Positions 15,679 through 24,450 of a stretch of DNA of 48,020 nucleotides are shown here, piece after piece. The position numbers were made by a program, and so were the translations under genes. Position 1 is the stretch's first letter; each line of letters opens with the position of its first letter. Below the pieces are notes generated by a model. It had not been told where the DNA came from. It made no database searches and saw only the letters and a list, made by a program, of their open reading frames with translations. The stretch is from Oscillospiraceae bacterium (GTDB lineage Bacteria; Bacillota; Clostridia; Oscillospirales; Oscillospiraceae). The stretch spans positions 1 to 48,020 of the forward strand of contig JAHHSH010000005.1 of the NCBI GenBank assembly GCA_020025345.1, written 5' to 3'.

Positions 15679-16407
15679 TTACAGATGGGAAAGGATCTCC
15701 TTTTTGTAGTCGAGAAAGGCGGGGGTCAGCGGGAAGTCCTCACGCCGCGGCTTCGGTTCCTTGATCTCCAGCTGAACATCGGTGTGTCCGTCGGTGAGAA
15801 GATAGATGCGGTCCGAGAGCAAAATGGCCTCGTCGATGTCGTGGGTGATGAACAGTGTGGAGAGCTTGATACGCTCCATCACGTCCAGATACCACCGGTG
15901 GACGGAGGACTTGGTCAGGGTGTCCAGCGCCGAGAAAGGCTCGTCCAGCAGTGCCACATTCTGGGAGAAGAGATAGGTACGCAGCAGCGCTGCCCGCTGG
16001 CGCATACCGCCGGAGAGCTGGGCAGGCCAGAGTTTTTCCGTGCCCTCCAGACCGAACTCCGCAAAGAGTTTTCCAGCCTGTGCTCGTGCCTCTTTCTTCT
16101 TCATCCCCCGCAGCTGCAGGGGCAGGGCCACATTATCCTCGATGGTGCGATAGGGCAGCAACAGGTCTTTTTGCAGCATATAGCTGATGCGTCCCGGCTT
16201 TCCGGTCACATCCTCGCCGTCCAGAAATACCTGCCCCTCGTCGGGGAGGAGAAGGCCGGAAATGATGTTGAAAAGCGTGGTTTTGCCGCCGCCGCTGATG
16301 CCTAAGAGGCACACCAGTTCTCCCTCACGCAGGGTGAGAGAGACGTTGTCCAGCACCTTTTTCCCATCAAAGGAAATGCTGACATTGCGTACTTCCAGTT
16401 TTTCCAT
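15679..16407 (-). CDS. thiZ: ABC transporter ATP-binding protein, thiamine/pyrimidine precursor type
   Basis: This 242-residue ATPase has Walker A GISGGGKTT (about residues 36-44), the signature LSGGMRQRAAL, Walker B ALLDEPFSALD and the H-loop THDIDEA. It resembles the NMT1-linked nitrate/sulfonate/taurine ATPase group. It is the last gene of a TPP-riboswitch operon with an HMP-like binding protein and permease, which supports the ThiZ assignment. Its ATG shares one base with the stop codon of the upstream binding-protein gene. Confidence 0.88.
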   Translation of the reverse strand: MEKLEVRNVSISFDGKKVLDNVSLTLREGELVCLLGISGGGKTTLFNIISGLLLPDEGQVFLDGEDVTGKPGRISYMLQKDLLLPYRTIEDNVALPLQLRGMKKKEARAQAGKLFAEFGLEGTEKLWPAQLSGGMRQRAALLRTYLFSQNVALLDEPFSALDTLTKSSVHRWYLDVMERIKLSTLFITHDIDEAILLSDRIYLLTDGHTDVQLEIKEPKPRREDFPLTPAFLDYKKEILSHL

Positions 16408-17426
16408 TAGGCGGCGGGCAGGAAGTCGTTGGTGAAGCCGGTAGTGGGGTCCAGAGGAGTTTCCACAAGGCCGTTGTCATTGAGCCAAGTGAAGAAGTTG
16501 CCCCAGCGAGTTGCATCGAACTCACCCCAACGGGCAGCGTCGGAGATATACTCCTTGGCCAGATATTTCTGGCTCTCCACCACCAGATCGGCGCTGTCTT
16601 TCAGCTCGGGAGAGGCGTTCATCAGAATCTGGGCTGCACCCTCGGGATCCTCCACAGCGTCACGATAGCCATGAGCCAGCGCCTCCATAAAGGCCTTGGC
16701 AGTCTCCGGCTTTTCCGCCAGGAACTGGTTGTTGGCAATTACAACAGGGGTATAGAAATCGAATACGGGATCAATATCCTTGAAGGCGAAGTAGTCCGTC
16801 TCCAGACCGGCGATCTGGCAGGCAATGCCGGCCCAGCCGTAGAAGATCCAGATGGCGTCTACCGATTTGCTTTGGAGAGCGGAAACCTCATCGGTGACCG
16901 TGGAGGGAATCAGCTCCACCTTGCTGAAATCGCCGCCGTCCTTTTCAATGACCTGACGCAGGGTTGCCTTCTCAACAGGCAGATCCCATGTGGCGTACTT
17001 GTGGCCTTCCATACCCTTGGGGCTATCCATGCCCTCGCCCTTGCGGGAGACGATGCCGGAGGTGTTGTGCTGAATGAGGGCGGCTACAGCAGTGATGTCC
17101 AGCGGGGTCTCGCCGGTATAGGCGGCGGCCAGATAGTCCTGGAAGCTGACACCGAACTGGGCACGGCCGGAGGCGACCAGCATTTCTGCGCCGTCCTCGG
17201 GGGGCTGCACCACCTTAACGTCCAGACCGGCATCCTTGAAGTAGCCCTTTTCCAGTGCCACATAAAGGCCGGTATGGTTGGTGTTGGGAGTCCAGTCCAG
17301 CACGAAGGTGATCTCCTCCAGCTTCTCGTCGGGCTGGGTATCGTTCTTAGTGCCGCCACAGGCGACAAGGGAAAGGGCCAGTACCAAGGCCAGAGCCAGA
17401 GCGCTGATACGCTTGAAAATTTTCAT
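16407..17426 (-). CDS. thiY: NMT1/THI5-like substrate-binding lipoprotein
   Basis: This 339-residue lipoprotein starts at the ATG at 17426 behind AAGGAG; a longer frame has no ribosome binding site. The signal peptide ends at lipobox LVAC, with Cys23 lipidated. The mature protein has the NMT1/THI5-like fold, beginning ITFVLDWTPNTNHTGLYVAL, the typical start of hydroxymethylpyrimidine-precursor (formylaminopyrimidine) binding proteins. Control by a TPP riboswitch supports a pyrimidine moiety of thiamine as ligand. The exact ligand is inferred. Confidence 0.9.
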   Translation of the reverse strand: MKIFKRISALALALVLALSLVACGGTKNDTQPDEKLEEITFVLDWTPNTNHTGLYVALEKGYFKDAGLDVKVVQPPEDGAEMLVASGRAQFGVSFQDYLAAAYTGETPLDITAVAALIQHNTSGIVSRKGEGMDSPKGMEGHKYATWDLPVEKATLRQVIEKDGGDFSKVELIPSTVTDEVSALQSKSVDAIWIFYGWAGIACQIAGLETDYFAFKDIDPVFDFYTPVVIANNQFLAEKPETAKAFMEALAHGYRDAVEDPEGAAQILMNASPELKDSADLVVESQKYLAKEYISDAARWGEFDATRWGNFFTWLNDNGLVETPLDPTTGFTNDFLPAA

Positions 17427-17437
17427 AGCAATTCTCC

Positions 17438-18223
17438 TTATTTTGTTTTTTGTCCGTTCCGGAGATGACGATAGGGCATACATTTTCGCTCCGCCAAGTC
17501 CACCAGCGCCATCAGCACCAGCGATACGGCGGAAATGAGGAAAATGACAGCGAACATCTTATCGAAGGCGAAGGCTTTCTTCACACGGGTCATGTACACG
17601 CCCAAGCCCATGAAGCCGCCCAGCCATTCGCTGATGACGGCACCTACCACCGAGTAGGCGGCGGCGATCCGCAGGCCGGAGAAGAGTTGGGGCAGGGCGG
17701 AGGGGCACTTGAGATAGCGGAAAATCTGCCACTTGGTAGCGCCCATGGAGCGCAGGAGTCCGATGGCATCCCGATCTACAGCCCGGAAGCCGTCCAGCAG
17801 TCCCACCGTTACCGGGAAGAATGTCACCAACACGATGAGGACGATCTTGGGGGTCATCTCATAGCCGAACCACAGCACCAGAAGGGGCGCAATGGCTACG
17901 GTAGGGATGGTCTGGGAAATGACCAGAATGGGGTAAAACGCGCGATACAAAACCTCAAAGGCATCCATGGCTACAGCGAACAGAAACCCGGTGGTAACGC
18001 CCAGAGCGAGGCCGTAAAAGGCCTCTTGCAGTGTCACCAGCAGATTGCTGCCCAGGATCGGCAGCTCGTGGATGAATGCCTTCCCCACGTCCACGGGGGA
18101 GGGCAGCATATAGCGGGGCACCAGACCGCTGAGGGAGGCCAGCTCCCACAACAGCAGCAGGAGCGCCACGGCGATGAAGGCCGGGGCCTTAGATCTGGTG
18201 GTGCTTTGTAACTTTCTTGTCAA
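17438..18223 (-). CDS. thiX: ABC transporter permease, thiamine precursor type
   Basis: This 261-residue permease of the NitT/TauT-like group has about six transmembrane helices. The EAA-like loop is FRAVDRDAIGLLRSMGATKW (about residues 150-170). The start is uncertain. TTG at 18223, which overlaps the upstream gene by 35 nt, is the best in-frame option, with AAGGAGAG some 13 nt upstream. It would form the membrane channel for the ThiY ligand. Confidence 0.85.
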   Translation of the reverse strand: MTRKLQSTTRSKAPAFIAVALLLLLWELASLSGLVPRYMLPSPVDVGKAFIHELPILGSNLLVTLQEAFYGLALGVTTGFLFAVAMDAFEVLYRAFYPILVISQTIPTVAIAPLLVLWFGYEMTPKIVLIVLVTFFPVTVGLLDGFRAVDRDAIGLLRSMGATKWQIFRYLKCPSALPQLFSGLRIAAAYSVVGAVISEWLGGFMGLGVYMTRVKKAFAFDKMFAVIFLISAVSLVLMALVDLAERKCMPYRHLRNGQKTK

Positions 18224-18491
18224 TGGTCAGGATCTCTCCTTCCGGCTCGTAGACAACCTTCACATAGGCGGATACCTTGGGGGCACCGGCGCGGATGGCC
18301 ACATGCTGGCACTCCTTGACGATGTCCATCAGCTGGTCGTAGCTCTCGCCCTCAATGGTGGTCTCAAAGGGTCCTACATAGTAGTTCAGACCGGTGCTCT
18401 TGATGTAGTCGATGACCTCATCCACAATGCGGATCAGTTCCTCGTCGTTCTCTGCCGCAGGCAGAACCTGAATAGCAACACTTGCTTGCAT
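18189..18491 (-). CDS. MTH1187/YkoF-type thiamine-binding protein
   Basis: This 100-residue protein begins MQASVAIQVLPAAENDEELI and contains YYVGPFETTIEGESYDQLM, the conserved pattern of the MTH1187 (formerly DUF77) family. The fold is ferredoxin-like, and the family binds thiamine-like molecules. It is the first gene after the TPP riboswitch, behind GAGGAGG, and its 3' end overlaps thiX by 35 nt. It probably acts as a cytoplasmic thiamine or pyrimidine binder or sensor for the transporter; that role is inferred from related ykoF systems. Confidence 0.9.
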   Translation of the reverse strand: MQASVAIQVLPAAENDEELIRIVDEVIDYIKSTGLNYYVGPFETTIEGESYDQLMDIVKECQHVAIRAGAPKVSAYVKVVYEPEGEILTIDKKVTKHHQI

Positions 18492-18510
18492 GATATAACC
18501 TCCTCAAAAA

Positions 18511-18551
18511 AATACAAAAATAAAACGCCCTGCTGGATTGTCAGCAGAGCG
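18511..18551 (-). terminator. Expression-platform terminator of the TPP riboswitch
   Basis: On the minus strand, a stem CGCTCTGCTG/CAGCAGGGCG (18526-18551, one wobble) is followed by a T-rich run. It lies between the TPP aptamer and the first gene, so ligand binding should favour termination. Confidence 0.82.
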
Positions 18552-18583
18552 GCAGGCGTACACGAAACGTGTTCATACATATA

Positions 18584-18665
18584 CTACCTACGCTGGCATT
18601 ACCCAGATCAGGTTCAAGGGTCGCGGATATCTCCGCCTCTCAGCTGCTTTGGGAGCTCCCCTGTT
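18584..18665 (-). ncRNA. TPP riboswitch (THI element)
   Basis: Read on the minus strand, the aptamer shows the conserved thi-box blocks in order: GGGGAGCTCCC, GCTGAGAGG, then ACCCTTGAACCTGATCTGGG and TAATGCCAGCGTAGG. These are the pyrimidine- and pyrophosphate-sensor helices of TPP riboswitches. It controls the four-gene transporter operon, turning it off when thiamine pyrophosphate is abundant. Confidence 0.96.
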
Positions 18666-18676
18666 TTCAACAATCT

Positions 18677-18705
18677 ATTATAGGAGCCTTTCAGATTTCT
18701 GTCAA
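18677..18705 (-). promoter_or_regulatory. Consensus promoter of the thi operon
   Basis: TTGACA (18700-18705) and TATAAT (18677-18682) on the minus strand are separated by exactly 17 bp. Transcription starts just before the TPP aptamer. Confidence 0.92.
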
Positions 18706-18760
18706 GTGTGCGGGAAAAAGAGATGGAAAATAGAGAGTTAACGGCAGAGAAAATAGCAAA

Positions 18761-18790
18761 AAAGCGGAGAAGCCCACGCTTCTCCGCTTT
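18761..18790 (-). terminator. Terminator of the ktr-kdp operon
   Basis: A perfect 13-bp stem (18761-18773 with 18778-18790) with a 4-nt loop is followed on the minus strand by a T-run. It lies 11 nt after the kdpE stop codon. Confidence 0.9.
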
Positions 18791-18800
18791 GATTCGTACC

Positions 18801-19496
18801 TTATTCTACACGCACCATGCGATAGCCAACGCCCACATGGGTCTGGATGTACCGGGGACCATCGGGACTGGTCTCCAGCTTTTTGCGCAGCGTAGCCATA
18901 AAGACCCGCAGGGAACCCACATCATTTTCCCAGCTGGCGCCCCAGACGCTCTGGGTGATGAAGCGGTGGGTCAGCACCTTGCCAATATTGCGGGCCAGCA
19001 GGCACAGGAGCTTATACTCAATGGGCGTCAGGTGGATCTCCTCACCGTTGAGATAGACACAGCCTGCGGCGTAGTCGATCTTCAGCTGCCCGTTGACAAA
19101 GACGGCATGGGGGGATTGATCCTCCATCTGGCTCAAACGGCGCTGGATCACCCGCAGACGGGCCAGCAGCTCCTCCACAGAGAAGGGTTTCGTGAGATAG
19201 TCGTCGGCACCGGCGTCCAGTGCGTCGATCTTGTCGCTGTCCTCGCTGCGGGCACTGATGACGATGATGGGGACATTGGACCAGCTGCGCACGCGGCGGA
19301 TCACCTCAACGCCGTCCATATCCGGCAATCCCAGATCCAGAAGGATCACATCGGGGTTGTGAGAGGCGGCGGCCATGACGGCCTCCTGCCCATCGGCGGC
19401 GGTAAGAAAGCCGTAGTCGTGGGCCTTCAGCGTGGTGGTGATGAGATTGCGTACCGGGGCATCGTCCTCCACCACCAAGATGTGAAATTTACTCAT
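18801..19496 (-). CDS. kdpE: KdpE-like response regulator
   Basis: This 231-residue OmpR-type regulator has an N-terminal receiver domain (acidic pair Asp11-Asp12, phosphoacceptor Asp54 in VILLDLGLPDMDG, Lys in the LTKPF motif). Its C-terminal winged helix (about residues 130-229) contains LTPIEYKLLCLLARNIGKVL. It starts inside the kdpD 3' end (8-nt overlap) behind AGGAGG. No kdpFABC genes are in the window; the likely targets are the ktrBA genes at the head of its own operon. Confidence 0.9.
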   Translation of the reverse strand: MSKFHILVVEDDAPVRNLITTTLKAHDYGFLTAADGQEAVMAAASHNPDVILLDLGLPDMDGVEVIRRVRSWSNVPIIVISARSEDSDKIDALDAGADDYLTKPFSVEELLARLRVIQRRLSQMEDQSPHAVFVNGQLKIDYAAGCVYLNGEEIHLTPIEYKLLCLLARNIGKVLTHRFITQSVWGASWENDVGSLRVFMATLRKKLETSPDGPRYIQTHVGVGYRMVRVE

Positions 19497-22053
19497 GTAA
19501 GGTTACCTCCTGACAGGGAAGTGTAAAGCGGAACACAGTACCGCTAGGATGGTTGTCGTCCACAGCGATGGTGCCGCCGTGGGCTTCCACGATCGCGCGG
19601 CACAGGTACAGCCCAAGGCCGATGCTGCGGCGGTTGTCGGCAACGGTGTTGGAGCCGCAGTAGAATTTATCGAAGATTTTTTCTTTGTCCTCCGGCGGGA
19701 TGCCGGGGCCGTCATCGGAGATCTCGATTTGTGCCATCGCCCCCTGTTTGCAGGTGGCGATGCGGATCGAGGACCCGGCGGGCGTATATTTAAGGGCGTT
19801 GTCCACAATGTTGACAATGACCTGCAAAATGAGTCGAGCGTCAGCCCGCACCAGCAGCAATTCATCCTGACAGACGGAGGAAATGTGATGGTCATGTGCT
19901 TTACGGCGGCTGTGGCTGACGGCCTCCTCTATGATGTCCTCCAGAAGCTCTGTGGAGGTGTGGAGCGTCATACGGCCCTCCTCAATGCGGGTGGCAGAGA
20001 GAAGATTTTCCACCAGATTGATGAGCCACAGGGCATCCTCGTAGATGTCGGTGTAGATCTGCTGCCGGGTTGCCTCGTCAAAGTGAGCGCTGTTGCTCAG
20101 AAGATTGCTGGCGTTGCCGGAGATGGAGGTGAGCGGTGTGCGCAGATCGTGGGAGATGGTGCGCAAAAGATTTGCGCGCAGCTGTTCGCTCTCTGCCAAG
20201 ATGGCGGCCGCCTCCTTCTCCCGGGCGTTCTTCTCGTTTTCCAGGGCCAGAGCGCACTCGCCCAGCATAGACAGAAGAATACTGTGCTCTGAGGGATCCA
20301 GCGGGCGGCTGTCGGCGGCAATGCCCACCACACCGTAGACACGCTGATCCACTCGAAGCGCCAGATAGAGATAGCGCGCATCAAAGAGCGTATCTGTGGT
20401 GGCACCGGCGGCGTGGTTGTGATGCAGTGTCCACGCAGCGGCATCCAGCTCCTGCTGGGAAAGAGACATTTCTCCACAGTCCGAAGCGGGGAAGAACCGG
20501 GGCAGGGACAGCTGCCCGTCGTTGTTTTCAAAAATAACAATATCACGCTGCAGCAGCTTGGTGATCTGCTTGGCGGCAGCGTGGAGAATTTCGTTTTTAT
20601 CCTGTGCCTTGCTCAACAGCTGATCCGTTTCAAAGAGGATGCCGGTGCGGTAGGCAATTTTAGCCGACTGTCCGGCCTGTTCCTTGTAGCTGACGGCGAA
20701 AGTACCGGTCACATAGGCGGTGATAAACATAACTGCGAAGGTGACCGGATACCCTGTTTCGTAGGCGGAGAAGGAAAAACGGGGCACCGTAAAGAGAAAA
20801 TTGAAGATGCACACGCTGGCCACCGAGGAGACAAGGCTGTAGATCCGCTGGGACGTGGCCACCGAGGTGAGCAGCACTCCCAGAATATAGAGCATGATAA
20901 TATTGGCCTCCGTGAAGCCCAGATGGTAAAAAATCTGGCTCAAAACGGTGGCGGCAAGAAGAATGACCAAACTTTTGGCCGTATTGATCAAAATACTGCG
21001 AGTCCGATGAGGCGATTTCCGCCGGGGACGGTAGGGCGTGTCGGCACTTTTGTCGGGGATGATGTGAATATCCAGCTCCGGAACATAGGCCGACAGCTGT
21101 TCAGTGAGCGCTGCCTTGCCAAAAGGATGGCGGCGGGCAGCGGCGGTGCGTCCCAGAACGATTTTAGTCACACCGGACAGACGTGCAAATTCGGCGATCT
21201 GGGTGGCGACATCCTCACCCACCACCATTTCGATGGTAGCCCCCAGCTCCTCGGCGAGGCGCTGATGCTGATGCAATCGCTGCAGATCTTCAGCGGAGAG
21301 GACGGGGGTATAGGGGGTCTCCACGAAAAGCGCAGTAAAGCGGCTGTGGAAAGCGTGTGCCATCTTGGCTGCGGTGCGAATGATCTTGGCGTTGGAGGGA
21401 GATGAGGACAGACACACCAAAATGTGCTCGTCTGTGTGGAATGTACCGGCGAGCCGGTCGGAGAGAAGCCGCAGCCGGTCGGCACAGCGGCGCAGCGCGA
21501 TTTCCCGCAGAGCTGTCAGCTGGGACAGCGTCAAGGTGTCAAGGTGTTCCGGCAGCCGCTGTGGTTCCATGTCGACGAATTCCACTTGCGATGCACTGTC
21601 AAAAACGGAGTCGGGGATGCGGTCGGCTGTATCCATGCCGGTGATCGCGGCAACCGTGTCATGGAGACTTTCAATACTGCTGACACAGGCCGTCGTGTAG
21701 ACATCAACGCCCTGTTGCAACAGCTCCTGAATGTCCTGATAGCGGCGGCGGTGGCGAAAGCCCTCCGGGTTGGTGTGTGCCAGATGGTCGATGACGGCCA
21801 GCTCCGGTTTTTCTGCCAGCACCCGGTCCAGATCCAGTTCCGGCGCATCGGCTGCCATCCGTGGCGGCAGGGAACGCAGTCCCTCAGTCAGTGCAGATGT
21901 CTCTTGGCCGCAGGGGGGTGTCAGAGCAGCCACAAGTACGCGGTGTCCCTTTTTCTGCCGGACTTGCGCGGCCTGCAGCATCGCCTGTGTTTCGCCCATC
22001 CCTTCAGCATAGCTGAAAAAGATGCACAGCTGCCCCTTGTTCTTTTCCTGCAC
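19489..22053 (-). CDS. kdpD: KdpD-like sensor histidine kinase with degenerate Walker A
   Basis: This protein has about 854 residues from GTG 22053. AAGGAGG (22062-22068) fits that start at 8 nt, while GTG 22062 and ATG 22059 are too close to it. Domains in order: KdpD N-terminal domain (1-210), a universal-stress-protein-like domain (about 215-335, HILVCLSSSPSNAKIIRTAA), four transmembrane helices (about 355-470), a GAF-like domain, a HisKA domain with His635 (HDLRTPLTSISGN) and a HATPase domain with DDGPGIP. The Walker A position reads YAEGMGETQ where KdpD normally has GVGKT, so the lysine is missing. It should sense potassium or ionic stress. Confidence 0.9.
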   Translation of the reverse strand: MQEKNKGQLCIFFSYAEGMGETQAMLQAAQVRQKKGHRVLVAALTPPCGQETSALTEGLRSLPPRMAADAPELDLDRVLAEKPELAVIDHLAHTNPEGFRHRRRYQDIQELLQQGVDVYTTACVSSIESLHDTVAAITGMDTADRIPDSVFDSASQVEFVDMEPQRLPEHLDTLTLSQLTALREIALRRCADRLRLLSDRLAGTFHTDEHILVCLSSSPSNAKIIRTAAKMAHAFHSRFTALFVETPYTPVLSAEDLQRLHQHQRLAEELGATIEMVVGEDVATQIAEFARLSGVTKIVLGRTAAARRHPFGKAALTEQLSAYVPELDIHIIPDKSADTPYRPRRKSPHRTRSILINTAKSLVILLAATVLSQIFYHLGFTEANIIMLYILGVLLTSVATSQRIYSLVSSVASVCIFNFLFTVPRFSFSAYETGYPVTFAVMFITAYVTGTFAVSYKEQAGQSAKIAYRTGILFETDQLLSKAQDKNEILHAAAKQITKLLQRDIVIFENNDGQLSLPRFFPASDCGEMSLSQQELDAAAWTLHHNHAAGATTDTLFDARYLYLALRVDQRVYGVVGIAADSRPLDPSEHSILLSMLGECALALENEKNAREKEAAAILAESEQLRANLLRTISHDLRTPLTSISGNASNLLSNSAHFDEATRQQIYTDIYEDALWLINLVENLLSATRIEEGRMTLHTSTELLEDIIEEAVSHSRRKAHDHHISSVCQDELLLVRADARLILQVIVNIVDNALKYTPAGSSIRIATCKQGAMAQIEISDDGPGIPPEDKEKIFDKFYCGSNTVADNRRSIGLGLYLCRAIVEAHGGTIAVDDNHPSGTVFRFTLPCQEVTLHE

Positions 22054-22139
22054 GGCCATCACCTCCTTGTGTAAAATATTTTAGCACAGAAAGGCGGTGA
22101 AAGCTATGGCTGCGGGAGGAAACCTCCGGAACACGCCCG

Positions 22140-22787
22140 TCAAATGTGGAAGCACCACTGGACGGATTTGGGATGACCGACCACCAGCAAAGAGGAATTG
22201 GCCGGCAGAACGGTGTCGGGGGAGATGTGCATATGTAGCCGTCCATCCTCCCGGATGCCCAGAATATTGATGTCAAATTTCCGGCGGATATCTACCTGCA
22301 AAATGGTCTTGCCCACCCACTCGGCAGGGATGGATAATTCAAAGAGGGAGTATTCGCCGTCCAGCTCGATATAGTCGAGAATGTGCTGAGAGGTGCAGCG
22401 AATTGCCGTCCAGTTGGCCAGCTGCTTTTCGGGATAGACCACCTCGTCGGCACCGTTGCGCAGCAGGAACTTCTCCTGTACGTCGGTGGCGGCGCGGGCA
22501 ATGACGGTTTTGGCGCCCAGATCCTTGAGCAGAGAGGCAGTTTCCAGAGAATTCTGGAAGTTGTCGCCGATAGCCACGATACAAATATCGAAATTACTGA
22601 TACCCAGCGAGGAGAGAAAATCTTCGTTGGTGCTGTCGCCGATCTGGGCGTTGGTAACATAGGGGAGCACGGAATCCACCCGCTCCTCATTAATATCCAC
22701 GGCCATAACCTGATGGTTCAGCTCATTGAGCTTGGAGGCAATATGGCGGCCGAAACGGCCCAAACCGATAATCAAAACAGATTTCAT
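22140..22787 (-). CDS. ktrA: Potassium uptake regulator KtrA/TrkA (RCK domains)
   Basis: This 215-residue cytoplasmic protein gates the KtrB channel. The N-terminal RCK_N Rossmann fold has GLGRFG (residues 8-13) and the acidic VDINEERV end of the second strand, for nucleotide binding. The C-terminal RCK_C domain (about residues 135-215) contains ELSIPAEWVGKTI. AAGGAG lies before the ATG, and only 10 nt separate it from ktrB. An 86-nt gap to kdpD contains a small hairpin but no clear terminator. Confidence 0.93.
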   Translation of the reverse strand: MKSVLIIGLGRFGRHIASKLNELNHQVMAVDINEERVDSVLPYVTNAQIGDSTNEDFLSSLGISNFDICIVAIGDNFQNSLETASLLKDLGAKTVIARAATDVQEKFLLRNGADEVVYPEKQLANWTAIRCTSQHILDYIELDGEYSLFELSIPAEWVGKTILQVDIRRKFDINILGIREDGRLHMHISPDTVLPANSSLLVVGHPKSVQWCFHI

Positions 22788-22797
22788 GATAAACTCC

Positions 22798-24132
22798 TTA
22801 TCCCACTGTCATTTTTTCTTGGGGCAGCTTTGCTGCCGTACGCTGGCGGGGTGCCATGGCTGCAAAGATCAGCGTCAAGCCACCTACACGACCAAAATAC
22901 ATAAGAGCGATCAAAATACCGCGCGACACAAATCCCAGCTCCGGGGTGATGCCGACTGTCAGACCCACGGTGCCGATGGCAGAGGCCGTCTCAAAGAGAC
23001 AGGCCAGCAGCGGCAGCCCCTCCACGCGGCTGATGATGAAGCCGCCGGACAAAAAGAGCATGAGGTACATGGTCAGCAAGGTGCCTGCCTCCCGGATGAC
23101 CTCGTTGGCGATGCGCCGTCCGAAGAAATGGGTGTGCTCCTTGCGGCGGAAAACGGAGAGCGCGGAGGAGAGCATCACCGCAAAGGTGGTGGTCTTCATA
23201 CCGCCGGCGGTAGAGCCGGGGGAGCCGCCGATGATCATTAAAAGAATGATGATGGCCAGTCCCACCTCGCTGAGCGACGTCAGATTCACTGTGTTGAAAC
23301 CGGCAGTACGGGGCGTTACAGATTGAAAGAAGGATGCCCAGAAGCGCTCACCTGCGGGCAGATCGGAAAACTCGCCGAAGAAAAAGTAGATGGCGGGCAG
23401 AAGGATCAGAAACGCCGTGGTGGAGAGAATGACCTTGCTTTGCATCCGATAGCGATGCAGCTGCAGGCGGTGTGTGGTGATGTCATGCCATGTGAGAAAA
23501 CCCAGACCGCCGCTGATGATCAGGGCCATGATGGTGAGATTCACGAGAGGATGGCTCACAAAATAGGTGAGGGAGGAATAGGGTTCATACATGCCCATCA
23601 AGTCAAAACCTGCGTTGCAAAAGGCGGAGATAGAGTGGAAAATACTGTACCACAGCCCTTTGGAAAAGCCAAATTCCATATAGAAAGAGGGAAACAGCAG
23701 TACGGCACCGATACATTCGATGAGTACCACCGTTTTGATGATGAAGCCGGTGAGCCGCACGATGCCGCCGACCTGCGGGGCAGCGATGGCCTCCTGCATG
23801 GTGCTGCGCTGCTTAAGACCGATCTTGCGGCCGGAGAGAATGGTCAGTGCCACGGCGATCGTTACAACGCCCATGCCGCCGATCTGGATGAGGAGCAGGA
23901 TGACGCTCTGCCCGAACATGGACCAGTAGGTGGCGGTGTCATGGACGATGAGCCCGGTTACGCACACCGCAGAGGTGGCGGTGAAAAGAGCATCAGAAAA
24001 AGAGGCGCACGAGCCGTCCCTTGTGGCAAAGGGCAGCATTAAAAGAAAGCTGCCGGTCAGAATGACGGCGGCAAAGCCTAAAAGAATAATTTGTGAAGAG
24101 GAAAGACGCTTTCCAAAGGATGACATAAGCAT
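22798..24132 (-). CDS. ktrB: Potassium transporter subunit KtrB/TrkH
   Basis: This 444-residue integral membrane protein belongs to the Trk/Ktr/HKT superfamily. Repeated pore-loop and M1-P-M2 units are visible: DALFTATSAVCVTGLIVHD, then FHSISAFCNAGFDLMG, SVTPRTAGFNTVNL and FETASAIGTVGLTVGI, each with the selectivity-filter glycine. The start could be ATG 24132 or ATG 24126; the ribosome binding site GGAAGTGAG is better spaced for 24126. It forms the Ktr potassium uptake system with the next gene. Confidence 0.93.
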   Translation of the reverse strand: MLMSSFGKRLSSSQIILLGFAAVILTGSFLLMLPFATRDGSCASFSDALFTATSAVCVTGLIVHDTATYWSMFGQSVILLLIQIGGMGVVTIAVALTILSGRKIGLKQRSTMQEAIAAPQVGGIVRLTGFIIKTVVLIECIGAVLLFPSFYMEFGFSKGLWYSIFHSISAFCNAGFDLMGMYEPYSSLTYFVSHPLVNLTIMALIISGGLGFLTWHDITTHRLQLHRYRMQSKVILSTTAFLILLPAIYFFFGEFSDLPAGERFWASFFQSVTPRTAGFNTVNLTSLSEVGLAIIILLMIIGGSPGSTAGGMKTTTFAVMLSSALSVFRRKEHTHFFGRRIANEVIREAGTLLTMYLMLFLSGGFIISRVEGLPLLACLFETASAIGTVGLTVGITPELGFVSRGILIALMYFGRVGGLTLIFAAMAPRQRTAAKLPQEKMTVG

Positions 24133-24217
24133 ATCTCACTTCCGTAATTGCATTTTTACTCAATTCTCAGTATGACACAAGAGCTATGAAAAAAGTATTA
24201 GTATCACGAGATTTTGT

Positions 24218-24245
24218 ATTAAGATTGCATTAAGATAACATTAAG
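24218..24245 (-). promoter_or_regulatory. Three 11-bp-phased direct repeats upstream of ktrB
   Basis: ATTAAG occurs at 24218, 24229 and 24240, exactly one helical turn apart. Such phased repeats are typical of tandem binding sites for OmpR-family regulators. They lie about 90 bp upstream of ktrB, so KdpE is the natural candidate, though a PhoP-type regulator is possible. Confidence 0.55.
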
Positions 24246-24288
24246 GAGAACAAATAGGGGAAAATAGCAGGGGGAATAGAAAGACGCA

Positions 24289-24319
24289 TCCAAATGTCTA
24301 CAGCGTGAAGACATTTGGA
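24289..24319. repeat. Perfect inverted repeat between ktrB and the threonine deaminase gene
   Basis: TCCAAATGTCT (24289-24299) and AGACATTTGGA (24309-24319) are separated by 9 nt. It is a candidate operator or hairpin in the 318-bp divergent gap. I see no other gene in the gap. Confidence 0.55.
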
Positions 24320-24450
24320 GGAAATATAGTACACGATACAGAAACATTGTGCGTTTTGCGCATTGTTTTATCAGAGAAAAGGGAATATGATGAGCGTACA
24401 AGAATGCGGCGGATTTCGGCCGCCGTCGAGAGGATTGGGAGGAAAAAAAG

